Source: Alphaproteobacteria bacterium
Lineage (GTDB): Bacteria; Pseudomonadota; Alphaproteobacteria; Geminicoccales; Geminicoccaceae
Length of the DNA stretch: 64,000 bases
NCBI GenBank assembly: GCA_026990035.1
Contig: JALSIM010000016.1
Coordinates: 1-64,000, forward strand
Direction of reading: 5' to 3'
Shown: one piece after another, positions 1-7,911 of the stretch
Layout: every line of letters starts with the position of its first letter
How positions within the stretch are numbered: position 1 is the first letter of the stretch
Made by a program: the position numbers and the translations under genes
The notes under the pieces: model-generated
What the model was told of the DNA's origin: nothing
The model's database searches: none
Seen by the model: only the letters and a program-made list of their open reading frames with translations

Positions 1-58
1 CTTCCCGGGCCAGGGCTTCGGCGATGGCGAGACGATGGGCGAGGGACGGGGGCTGCAT
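1..58 (-). CDS. N-terminal fragment of an unidentified protein, cut by the window edge
   Basis: An ATG on the minus strand at position 58 opens a frame of 19 codons (beginning MQPPSLAHRL, then a short Ala-rich helix) that runs off the left edge. The start and the amphipathic LAHRLAIAEALARE-like helix resemble the first residues of inositol-monophosphatase family proteins, but 19 residues cannot decide this. It would be transcribed divergently from the meaB-like gene at 194. The 135 bases between them would hold both promoters; I see no recognisable motif there. Confidence 0.35.
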   Translation of the reverse strand, partial: MQPPSLAHRLAIAEALARE

Positions 59-193
59 GACGGCTCCGGTGTTCTGCGAGGCGGCGCCCAGCATGGGGCG
101 CCGGCGCCCGGCTGTCGAGCCGCCGGTACCCCGCTTTGCGACGGGCATCGGGCTGTGCGATGAAAGGGCGGCCGAAGACCGACGGGAAGGATC

Positions 194-1213
194 GTGGTGT
201 CGTCAGCCGGAGCCTCAGCCGCCGCGCGGCGGCTGTCCCTCGAAGCCTATCTGCAGGGTATCCTCGCCGGTGACCGGGGTGTTCTGTCACGCGCCATCAC
301 CCTGATCGAGAGCCGCCGTGCCGACGATCGCCGGCGGGCCGAAGAGCTTCTGAACGCCCTCCTGCCCCATGCCGGCGGGGCCCACCGCATCGGCATCACC
401 GGCGTGCCCGGGGTCGGCAAGAGCACGCTGGTCGACAGACTCGGATCGCGGCTCGTCGCCGAAGGCCGTCGCCTCGCCGTGCTGGCGGTGGACCCCACCA
501 GCGTCCGCACCGGCGGGTCGATTCTCGGCGACAAGACCCGCATGCCCCGCCTCGCCGCCAGCGAAGCCGCCTTCGTCCGGCCGTCGCCTTCGGGTGGCGC
601 CCTCGGCGGGGTGGCGCGGACCACCCGCGAGACCATGCTGCTCTGCGAGGCGGCGGGTTTCGATCCGGTGATCGTGGAGACGGTCGGGGTCGGCCAGTCG
701 GAAGTGATGGTCGCGGAGATGGTCGATCTCTTCCTGGTGCTGGTGCTGCCGGGGGCGGGCGACGAGCTCCAGGGTCTCAAGAAGGGGGTGCTCGAGCTCG
801 CCGACATCATCGCCGTCAACAAGGCCGACGGCGACAATCTTCCGCGGGCACGACGAGCCGCTCGCCATTACGAGAACGCGCTCCGGATCCTCGAACCCGT
901 CCATCCCGAGTGGCGGACACCGGTGCTGCTGGTGAGCGGCCGCGAGGGCCACGGCCTCGACACCTTGTGGGCCCGGATCGGCGCGCATCGCCGCATCTTC
1001 GAAGCCAGCAGCGCGTTCGCCGAACGTCGCCGGCAGCAGCGGATCCGCTGGTTCCACGACCTTCTCGACGAACGGCTCGAACGGCTGCTGCGCGACCATG
1101 CCGGGGTGGCCCGCCTGCTTCCCGAGCTCGAGGAGAAGGTGGCGGCGGGCGGCATCACGCCCACCCTCGCGGTCTCCCGGATCCTCGAGACCTTTCTCGG
1201 CGGGGGACGGTGA
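194..1213 (+). CDS. meaB: MeaB/ArgK family GTPase, methylmalonyl-CoA mutase chaperone
   Basis: G3E/MeaB-type P-loop GTPase of 339 aa, the usual family length. Visible motifs: Walker A GVPGVGKST near residue 70, the segment around DPTSVRTGGSILGDKTRM, the switch region ETVGVGQSE, and NKAD as the base-recognition motif near residue 210. Members protect and reload adenosylcobalamin-dependent mutases, classically methylmalonyl-CoA mutase. No mutase is next to it here, so the client is inferred. The start is GTG at 194; no in-frame ATG lies close by. The gene ends 9 bases before the convergent lipoprotein gene. Confidence 0.9.
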   Translation: MVSSAGASAAARRLSLEAYLQGILAGDRGVLSRAITLIESRRADDRRRAEELLNALLPHAGGAHRIGITGVPGVGKSTLVDRLGSRLVAEGRRLAVLAVDPTSVRTGGSILGDKTRMPRLAASEAAFVRPSPSGGALGGVARTTRETMLLCEAAGFDPVIVETVGVGQSEVMVAEMVDLFLVLVLPGAGDELQGLKKGVLELADIIAVNKADGDNLPRARRAARHYENALRILEPVHPEWRTPVLLVSGREGHGLDTLWARIGAHRRIFEASSAFAERRRQQRIRWFHDLLDERLERLLRDHAGVARLLPELEEKVAAGGITPTLAVSRILETFLGGGR

Positions 1214-1222
1214 GGGGGCGGT

Positions 1223-1777
1223 TCAGAAGCCGAAGCTGCCGCCGATGGTGATCCGCATGCCGAACAGTTCCAGGCCGTAGGTATCGGCGTAATCGTCGGG
1301 AAAGAGGGCGGCCATGGCCCGCCGGATCGCCCGCTCGACGGCCGCCGCGGTGGGTTCCGCGATCGCCGGATCCACCGCCGCCACGGTTCGCTCCCCCTCG
1401 CACCAGGCGGCGGCGACACGTTCCGCGACATCGACCGGAAGCCGGTCCGCCTCCCGGCAGAGGCGGCGGGGAAGCGGTTCCCTGGCCCCGTGGAGGACGA
1501 GCAGCAGGTAGGAGCCTTCCGCCGGTATCGCGGTCACCGCCGCGAAGCGGACCTCGACCGCCCGCACGGCCCTGGCGGCGGTTTCGGCGATCCGTCGGGC
1601 CGGCAGAGCTTCGAGCTCGCCGCGCAGGACCATCGGAACCGGCCCCTCCGCTGCCCGGGCGACGAGAAGGGCGCGGGCGGTGGCAGGATCGCCGATGCTG
1701 TCCACCGGCTGCGGCGGCGGGAGGCATCCCGCGAGCAGCAGGAAAAGGAGAGGAAGGAGACCGCGAGACGGAGACAT
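1223..1777 (-). CDS. Hypothetical lipoprotein
   Basis: 184-aa protein of unknown function. The start at 1777 gives a textbook lipoprotein signal: basic MSPSR, a Leu-rich core and the lipobox LLAGC, with the acylated Cys near residue 17, followed by a Pro-rich linker. The rest is a soluble alpha/beta-looking domain with no motif I recognise; it ends with GGSFGF. The frame stays open upstream of 1777, but the extra residues would bury the signal peptide, so the internal ATG is preferred. Probably anchored to the periplasmic face of a membrane. Confidence 0.75.
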   Translation of the reverse strand: MSPSRGLLPLLFLLLAGCLPPPQPVDSIGDPATARALLVARAAEGPVPMVLRGELEALPARRIAETAARAVRAVEVRFAAVTAIPAEGSYLLLVLHGAREPLPRRLCREADRLPVDVAERVAAAWCEGERTVAAVDPAIAEPTAAAVERAIRRAMAALFPDDYADTYGLELFGMRITIGGSFGF

Positions 1778-1821
1778 GGCCGCGCACTCGCTGCCGGAGG
1801 CCGGTTTACGGCGATTTAACC

Positions 1822-2148
1822 ATGAGGCTTCACCATGGCGGCATGCTCGCTGTCCGTCCAGCGTCGATGCAGGCGCCCGCATCCTTTCTCCTCGTGCCGC
1901 TCGCCGGCGAGGCGGCGCGTGCGGTGGTGCGGGCCGGTTTCGCGTTGCCGCGGGAGGATCCCGGACCGGTGCAGCCGGGGGGGCGCACGATCTTCGGCGG
2001 GCCGCGTCCGATAGCGGGTCTCGCGATCCCGGAAGAGGAGGGGCGGGCGGCGGACCGCGCGACCTACGGATCGCGGATCTACGCCCGGGCGGCGACGGCC
2101 GCGGTCCGTATCGAAGGACCGCAGCGGCCGGTCGATCTCGTGATCTAG
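1822..2148 (+). CDS. Hypothetical protein, 108 aa
   Basis: Open frame filling the gap between two minus-strand genes, with G/C-biased third codon positions typical of real genes here. No motif recognised; the middle is rich in Arg, Pro and Gly and there is no signal peptide or membrane span. It overlaps the last four bases of the convergent peptidase gene. An alternative start is the ATG at 1843. It could still be a chance open frame in GC-rich DNA; the even codon bias over the whole length is the only support. Confidence 0.45.
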   Translation: MRLHHGGMLAVRPASMQAPASFLLVPLAGEAARAVVRAGFALPREDPGPVQPGGRTIFGGPRPIAGLAIPEEEGRAADRATYGSRIYARAATAAVRIEGPQRPVDLVI

Positions 2149-3023
2149 CCCGGCTCCGCGGCGGCCAGCGTCTCGAAGGCGAGGCGAAGGCTGTCGACGA
2201 GACGGGCCATGAACCCGAAATCCAGGGTGTCGATGGTATCGCTCGGCCGGTGATAGTTGGGATTTCGGAAGAAGGCGGTATCGGTGATCATCACCGCCGA
2301 AATGCCGGCATCCCAGAAGCTCGCGTGATCGGACAGGCGGGTGGCGGGCAGCAGCCGGCCGCGCAGCGGTACGAACAAGGATTCCACCGGCAGATCCGGG
2401 TTGCGCCGGAAACCCGCGAGCACCCGCCAGCCGAAACGGCGCGATCGCCGGTCGCCGACGATGCCGATGAAATCGCCGCGCTCGGGATAGCCCGCCCAGC
2501 GCAGCACCGGCGGATAATGCTGCCGGGGTGCGGTGTAGCCGACCATTTCGAGAACGATCGCGCCGCGGATCCGTCGCCGTGCTCCGGGGAAGGTTTCGAG
2601 AAACACGCGGCTGCCCTGGAGGCCGGTCATGAAGGCGGGCGGCTCCTCCATGGTGAAGGCGGCGCAGACGATCGGGATCGGCAGGCGGGCCGCGATCTCG
2701 GCGAAAGCCAGCAGCACCGCCACGGCGCTGGCGTTGTCGTCGGCCCCGGGGCTGGTGGGCACGCTGTCGTAGTGCGCGCCCAGGAGCCAGAAGTCCGGCG
2801 AGGCGCGGGCGGCGGCGTTGGCGGCGAGGAGGTTGGCCACTTCGCGGCCGCGGAAATCGTAGGTCTGCCGTTCCACCGCGAGGCCGGCGGCCGCCAGGGC
2901 GCGGTGGACATGGGCTTCGGCACGGTCGAGCGCATCGCCGAGGAAGGGGGCCCGGGGGCCGATCTCGACGCTCAGCACCTCGAGATGGCGGCGCAGGCGG
3001 GCTTCGCGGGCGGTGTCGCTCAC
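2145..3023 (-). CDS. M28 family zinc metallopeptidase
   Basis: 292-aa aminopeptidase-like enzyme. The dinuclear zinc signature of family M28 is visible: AHYDS (His/Asp), GADDNASA (bridging Asp), TMEEPPAF (Glu-Glu, catalytic base and ligand), an Asp in the SDHASFW segment and the late His in NYHRPSDT. No signal peptide is obvious, so it may act in the cytoplasm. The GTG start at 3023 overlaps the stop of the racemase-family gene by 4 bases (GTGA), so the two are translationally coupled. The pairing suggests breakdown of peptides containing proline or hydroxyproline, which is inference. Confidence 0.85.
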   Translation of the reverse strand: MSDTAREARLRRHLEVLSVEIGPRAPFLGDALDRAEAHVHRALAAAGLAVERQTYDFRGREVANLLAANAAARASPDFWLLGAHYDSVPTSPGADDNASAVAVLLAFAEIAARLPIPIVCAAFTMEEPPAFMTGLQGSRVFLETFPGARRRIRGAIVLEMVGYTAPRQHYPPVLRWAGYPERGDFIGIVGDRRSRRFGWRVLAGFRRNPDLPVESLFVPLRGRLLPATRLSDHASFWDAGISAVMITDTAFFRNPNYHRPSDTIDTLDFGFMARLVDSLRLAFETLAAAEPG

Positions 3024-4045
3024 CGGATGGTTCCGGGTCCCCAGATGTCGGAGAGGGTGTGGCCGAAGGGAAAGGGATCCTGCGGGTCGAGCCCGATCTC
3101 CTCGCGCGAGAAGATCCAGCCGCGGCCGGTGATGCGCGGCAGGATCGCCGCCCGGCCGGCGACCTCGGTGGTGCCGACGATCTCCGCCTCGAAACGGGTG
3201 CCGATCACCGAGCGGAAGGTGACCGGCGCCCCGGCTGCGATCGCGCCCCGTTCCGCCAGCAGCGCGAGCCGGGCGGAGGAGCCCGTGCCGCAGGGCGAGC
3301 GGTCGAGCCTTCCGGGGGGCATGACCGTGGCGTTGCGCGGGCCGTTCTCGTCCCCGCCGCACCACATGAGATAGGCGAGGCCGCGGATGCCGGGACGTTC
3401 GGGATGTTCGGGAACCACCTGCCGCCGCGCTGCGGTCAGCACCCGCATCCCGGTCTCGACCAGGGCCCGGGCCGCCGCCGGCGTGACGGCGAGGCCGAGC
3501 GGCGCCGGGTCCAGCAGGGCGTAGAACACGCCGCCGAAGGCGATGTCGAGCCGCAGCGGGCCGAGACCCGGCACCTCGACCGGCACCTCCCGCGCCTCGA
3601 CGAAACTCGCCGGCATGTCGAGGGTGACGGAAAGGCAGCGGCCCTCACCGCAGCGGGCGCGGGCCCGCACGAGACCGGCGGCGGTGTCCAGGGTCACCAC
3701 CGTTTCCGGCTCCCGCATCGCCACCATGCCGGTTTCGAGGAGGGCGGTGGTGACGCAGATCGCGTTCGAGCCGGACATGGCGTGGCAGCGGTCCGGCTGC
3801 ATGACGATGAAACCGGCGTCCGCCCCGGGTTCGCAGGGAGGGAGGAGAAGATTGACCGACATGTTGGGGCCGCCGCGCGGCTCGAGAAGACAGAAGCGCC
3901 GCAGGCGGTCGTCGACCTCCTCCAGATGGCGCAGCTTGGCGAGCATGCTTTCGCCGGGAACGTCGATGACGCCGCCGGTGAGCACCTTGCCGATTTCACC
4001 CTCGGCATGGACGCCCAGGAGCGAAAGACAGCGGCTCCAGCGCAT
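3020..4045 (-). CDS. Proline racemase superfamily protein (hydroxyproline epimerase-like)
   Basis: 341-aa protein of the proline racemase / 4-hydroxyproline 2-epimerase / trans-3-hydroxyproline dehydratase superfamily. The second catalytic motif DRSPCGTGSSAR keeps its Cys (C252), while the first catalytic position, Cys in MCGH-type motifs, is Ser (S91 in HAMSGSN). Ser/Cys pairs occur naturally in some hydroxyproline epimerases, so it may be active on hydroxyproline rather than proline; this is inference from family knowledge. It is the first gene of a two-gene unit with the M28 peptidase. Confidence 0.85.
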   Translation of the reverse strand: MRWSRCLSLLGVHAEGEIGKVLTGGVIDVPGESMLAKLRHLEEVDDRLRRFCLLEPRGGPNMSVNLLLPPCEPGADAGFIVMQPDRCHAMSGSNAICVTTALLETGMVAMREPETVVTLDTAAGLVRARARCGEGRCLSVTLDMPASFVEAREVPVEVPGLGPLRLDIAFGGVFYALLDPAPLGLAVTPAAARALVETGMRVLTAARRQVVPEHPERPGIRGLAYLMWCGGDENGPRNATVMPPGRLDRSPCGTGSSARLALLAERGAIAAGAPVTFRSVIGTRFEAEIVGTTEVAGRAAILPRITGRGWIFSREEIGLDPQDPFPFGHTLSDIWGPGTIR

Positions 4046-4149
4046 CGTGGTCTCCTCGGTCTCGGTCCGGGAAGCCGTGCCTTGTCGGGCGGCTTCCGCA
4101 CGACTAGGAGAATGCCGGGCCGCAGGCGATCCCGCAAACGGAGAGGCTC

Positions 4150-4401
4150 TTGCCCCGCATCACCTTCGCCACCATCGTCAAGCTGCTGATCGCCTCCTTT
4201 CTCGTCGGCCTGGGGCTCGCCCTGTTCGACGTCACCCCCCGCGAGGTCGTGGCCTGGGGGCGGGATCTGCTCCGGGAGATCGCCACCGATTTCTGGGGCT
4301 GGGCGAGCTGGGCACTGTCCTACGTGCTGCTCGGCGCGGTGGTCGTCGTTCCGGTCTGGGCCGTGTTCTATCTGCTCAGGGCGCTGCGTCGCCGTTCCTG
4401 A
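4150..4401 (+). CDS. Small two-span membrane protein, DUF6460-like
   Basis: 83-aa integral membrane protein. It starts with TTG at 4150 (no ATG available) and contains a first hydrophobic span (LLIASFLVGLGLALF) and a second (ALSYVLLGAVVVVPVWAVFYL), with a basic C-terminus LRRRS. Layout and sequence resemble the alphaproteobacterial DUF6460 family of unknown role. It converges on the penicillin-binding protein gene with only six bases between the stops. Confidence 0.7.
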   Translation: MPRITFATIVKLLIASFLVGLGLALFDVTPREVVAWGRDLLREIATDFWGWASWALSYVLLGAVVVVPVWAVFYLLRALRRRS

Positions 4402-4407
4402 CCGCAC

Positions 4408-6360
4408 TCAGCGGGCGAACACCCGCCCCAGCCAGTCGAGGATCAGCGCCATGCCGCTTTCCTCGCCCCCGGTGGCGCCGGTGCCGGTGGCCGGAGGTGC
4501 GGCCGCCACTTCCCGCTCGACCGGGATCCCGCGCATGATATCGTGCCAGATGCGGGCCGGCAGACCGCCACCGGTCAGTCCCTTCACCGGCCGGTCGTCG
4601 TCGCGTCCGACCCAGACGGCGATCAGGTGACGGCCGGAAAAGCCCACGAACCAGCCGTCGCGCCCGTTCTGGCTGGTTCCCGTCTTGCCGTATGCCGGCC
4701 GGTCCGGGAGCCGGGCGTTGCGGCCGGTACCCTCTTCCACCGCCGCCCGCAGCAGCCGACGCATCGCCGCGGCGACGGTCGGTTCGAGGACCCGGACCTC
4801 GGTCGGCACATGGCGGTAGAGGACCGTGCCGCCGGTGTCGGCCACCCGCGCCACCGCGAACGGCGGCCGACGGAGGCCGCCGGTGAGGAAGGGCAGATAG
4901 GCCGAAGCCAGTTCAAAGGGGGTGAGCTCGGAAGTCCCGAGGGCCAGCGAGGGCACGGGGCGCAGTTCACTGGTCACGCCCATCCTGCGGGCGAGGGCCG
5001 CCACCTCCTCCGGCCCGATCTCACGGGCGAGACGGACCGCGACGCTGTTGACCGACCGGGCGAACGCCCGTTCGAGATCGATCCGACCGTAGTAGCGGCC
5101 GCCGGCGTTACGGGGGCGCCAGTCGCCGATCGCGAAGGGGCGGTCGTCGACGATGCTGTCGGGACCGTATCCTCGGGCGAAGGCGGCGGCGTAGACGAAG
5201 GGCTTGAAGGCGGAGCCCGGCTGCCGGCGGCCGGCGATCGCCCGGTTGAAACGGCTGCCCCGATAACTGCGCCCGCCGGTCAGCGCCCGCACCGCGCCGG
5301 TGGCGTCGAGCACCACCACCGCCGCCTGCAGTCCGTTTTCCCCCCCGAGACGGCGGGCGACGGCCCTTTCCACCTCGCGCTGGAGATCGGGATCGAGCGT
5401 GGTCCGGACCACCAGATCGCGGTCGGGCTTGCCGAGGACCCGGGTCAGCCGCTCCAGCACCCAGTCGGTGAAATAGGCGGCGAAGCCGCCGCCCTCGGGG
5501 GCGAGCCCGGCCGGATGGCGCCGCGCCCGCTCGGCCGTGGCCGCATCGATGTATCCGGCATCGACCATCAGCCCGAGTACGGTGGCGGCCCGGGCCCGTG
5601 CACGGGCGAGATCGCGGGTCGGCGCATAGCGCGACGGGGCCTTGAGGAGTCCCGCGAGCATCGCCGCTTCGGCCAGGTTCAGATCCCGCGCGGGCTTGTC
5701 GAAATAGGTCCGGGCGGCGGCCTCGGCGCCGTACGCGCCGGCGCCGAAATAGACCCGGTTGAGATAGAGCTCGAGGATCCGGTCCTTGGACAGACGCGCT
5801 TCCAGCCACAGGGCCAGGAACAGCTCGCGGATCTTGCGGGTCAGACTGCGCTCGGGGGTGAGATAGAGGTTCTTGGCGAGCTGCTGGGTGATGGTGCTCC
5901 CGCCGGCCACATAGGCACCCGAGAGCAGGTTGCGCAGAACCGCCCGTGCCGTGCCGATGATGTCGAGTCCGAAGTGGCGATAAAAGCGCCGGTCCTCGGT
6001 CGCCAGCACCGCCTTCACGAGCCAGGGCGAGATTTCGCCGAGCCGCAGGTAGGGCGCACCCGTCGCTCCGCGCTCGGCGAGGATCCCGCCGTCGGCCGCG
6101 AGCAGCGTCACCCGGGCCTGGCGGCTGCTGGCGATCAGCTCGTCGGTGTCCGGCAGCTCCGGGGCGAAGAGGTAGAAGCTCGCCGCCCACAGCAGGAGGA
6201 GACCGGTGAGAATGCCGGGAATGGCGGCGAGCAGCCGCAGCAGCGGCCGGCGCCGCGGTTTCGGCCCGGCCGCCTCGCGCTTGCGTCCCTTGCCCGCTCG
6301 GGCACGCTGCGCCGCCGGCCGGCCCCTGTCGCCGGCGGGCTTTGTTTTCCGTTTCGACAT
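4408..6360 (-). CDS. Class A penicillin-binding protein (PBP1A-type)
   Basis: Bifunctional peptidoglycan synthase, 650 aa from the ATG at 6360; the frame is open ten codons further but MSKRKTKP is the natural start. A basic cytoplasmic tail, one membrane span and the GT51 glycosyltransferase domain come first (catalytic ATEDRRFYRH, GGSTITQQLAKN, later LNRVYFG). The transpeptidase domain follows with SxxK in GSAFKPF, SxN in SVNSV and KTG in KTGTSQN. All catalytic motifs are intact. It is divergent from fdhD; the 44 bases between starts contain no clear operator. Confidence 0.92.
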   Translation of the reverse strand: MSKRKTKPAGDRGRPAAQRARAGKGRKREAAGPKPRRRPLLRLLAAIPGILTGLLLLWAASFYLFAPELPDTDELIASSRQARVTLLAADGGILAERGATGAPYLRLGEISPWLVKAVLATEDRRFYRHFGLDIIGTARAVLRNLLSGAYVAGGSTITQQLAKNLYLTPERSLTRKIRELFLALWLEARLSKDRILELYLNRVYFGAGAYGAEAAARTYFDKPARDLNLAEAAMLAGLLKAPSRYAPTRDLARARARAATVLGLMVDAGYIDAATAERARRHPAGLAPEGGGFAAYFTDWVLERLTRVLGKPDRDLVVRTTLDPDLQREVERAVARRLGGENGLQAAVVVLDATGAVRALTGGRSYRGSRFNRAIAGRRQPGSAFKPFVYAAAFARGYGPDSIVDDRPFAIGDWRPRNAGGRYYGRIDLERAFARSVNSVAVRLAREIGPEEVAALARRMGVTSELRPVPSLALGTSELTPFELASAYLPFLTGGLRRPPFAVARVADTGGTVLYRHVPTEVRVLEPTVAAAMRRLLRAAVEEGTGRNARLPDRPAYGKTGTSQNGRDGWFVGFSGRHLIAVWVGRDDDRPVKGLTGGGLPARIWHDIMRGIPVEREVAAAPPATGTGATGGEESGMALILDWLGRVFAR

Positions 6361-6404
6361 GCCTAGCTTAACGCCACCGGGCACGACCATTCGCGGGGGA
6401 CGTC

Positions 6405-7292
6405 ATGACGGATTCGCTGCTCCTGCCCGATCCCGAGGATCCGCGGCTGACGCGGCGGGTGACGGGGATCGATCAGGCGGGAGAACGGGTCGAGGCATCC
6501 ATCGTCCATGAACGGCCGCTCACGCTGTTTCTGAACGATCAGGAGATCGTCACGGTGATGACGATCGGAGATTACCCCGAATATCTCGCGATCGGCTACC
6601 TTCTCAACCAGAACATGCTGCGTGCCGACGATCGCATCACCGCGGTGGAATACGACGAGGATCTGGAACTCGTCGTGGTGCGGACCGAACGGCGGACCGA
6701 TTACGAGGAAAAGCTGCGCCGCAGGATCCAGACCTCCGGCTGTGCCCAGGGGACCGTGTTCGGTGATCTCATGGAGCGTTTCGACGAGGTGGAGCTGCCG
6801 CGGGACGCCGTACTGCGCACCTCCTGGCTCCATGCGCTTCTCAGGCGCATCAACACTTGCCCCTCGCTCTATCTCAAGGCCGGAGCGATCCACGGATGCG
6901 CCCTCTGCGAGCGGGATCGGGTCCTCCTCTACATGGAGGACGTCGGCCGCCACAATGCGGTCGACAAGATCGCCGGCTACATGTTCCGCCACGGCATTTC
7001 CGCCGGCGACAAGATCTTCTACACCACGGGCAGGCTCACCTCCGAGATGATCATCAAGACGGTGCAGATGGGCATTCCCATCCTGGTTTCCCGCTCGGGG
7101 TTCACCGCCTGGGGGGTGGATCTCGCCCGCCGGGCGGACCTCACCCTGGTGGGACGGGCGCGCGGCCGCCGCTTTCTCGTCCTCTCGGGTGCCCATCGTC
7201 TCGTCTTCGACGCCGATCCCGCATCGGCGCCGGCCGAGGATCCGCGGCTCGTGCGCAAGGCCGCGTTGCCGGAAGAGGGGGGCGCGGCCTGA
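6405..7292 (+). CDS. fdhD: FdhD sulfurtransferase for formate dehydrogenase/bis-MGD enzymes
   Basis: 295-aa FdhD. It carries sulfur from a cysteine desulfurase to the molybdenum cofactor of formate dehydrogenase and related enzymes. The redox-active Cys pair is the CALC motif in HGCALCE near residue 167. Family signatures GRHNAVDK and the TSEMIIK segment are present. It is followed after one base by mobA and then by a helicase gene, so the three look like one transcript. It may serve formate dehydrogenase elsewhere; the large molybdoenzyme at 58589-61261 also needs bis-MGD but whether it needs FdhD is unknown. Confidence 0.93.
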   Translation: MTDSLLLPDPEDPRLTRRVTGIDQAGERVEASIVHERPLTLFLNDQEIVTVMTIGDYPEYLAIGYLLNQNMLRADDRITAVEYDEDLELVVVRTERRTDYEEKLRRRIQTSGCAQGTVFGDLMERFDEVELPRDAVLRTSWLHALLRRINTCPSLYLKAGAIHGCALCERDRVLLYMEDVGRHNAVDKIAGYMFRHGISAGDKIFYTTGRLTSEMIIKTVQMGIPILVSRSGFTAWGVDLARRADLTLVGRARGRRFLVLSGAHRLVFDADPASAPAEDPRLVRKAALPEEGGAA

Positions 7293-7293
7293 G

Positions 7294-7911
7294 ATGACCG
7301 GTGCGGTGGTGGGGGTGCTGCTCGCCGGGGGGCGGGCCCGGCGCATGGGAGGGGGCGACAAATGCCTGCTGCCGCTGGCCGGTCGGCCGCTGCTCGAACA
7401 TGTGATCTTCAGGGCGCGGCCGCAGGTCGCCGCCCTGGTTCTCAACGCCAACGGCGATCCCGCCCGCTTCGCGGCCTTCGGCCTGCCGGTGGTGGCCGAT
7501 ACCATCGAGGGTTTCGCCGGCCCGCTGGCCGGGGTGCTGGCGGGTCTCGACTGGGCTGCGGCCGAGGTGCCGGCTGCCCGCTGGATCGCCACCTTCGCCA
7601 CCGACACGCCGTTCTTCCCGCAGGATCTGGTGGTCCGTCTCGCCGGTGCGGTGGCCGGCGACGCCGCCGATCTCGCCTGCGCCAGCTCCGCCGGTCGGGC
7701 GCATCCCGTCTTCGGTCTGTGGCCCCTCGCCCTGCGCGACGATCTCGAACGCCTGATGCGGGAAGAAGGGTTGCGCAAGATCGACCGGTTCACCGCCCGC
7801 TATCGTCTGGCCACCGTCGACTGGCCGGTCGAGGGGATCGATCCCTTCTTCAATGTCAACCGGGCCGAGGATCTCGAAGCGGCCGAAGCCCTTCTGCACG
7901 GATCGGACTGA
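7294..7911 (+). CDS. mobA: Molybdenum cofactor guanylyltransferase MobA
   Basis: 205-aa nucleotidyltransferase that attaches GMP to Mo-molybdopterin to make the (bis-)MGD cofactor. The N-terminal GTP-binding signature LLAGGRARRMGGGDK is clear, TDTPFFP supplies the metal-binding Asp, and FFNVN is the usual C-terminal family motif. The ATG at 7294 was chosen over an upstream in-frame start that lies inside fdhD because it begins exactly at the conserved N-terminus. Its stop abuts the helicase start. Confidence 0.93.
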   Translation: MTGAVVGVLLAGGRARRMGGGDKCLLPLAGRPLLEHVIFRARPQVAALVLNANGDPARFAAFGLPVVADTIEGFAGPLAGVLAGLDWAAAEVPAARWIATFATDTPFFPQDLVVRLAGAVAGDAADLACASSAGRAHPVFGLWPLALRDDLERLMREEGLRKIDRFTARYRLATVDWPVEGIDPFFNVNRAEDLEAAEALLHGSD

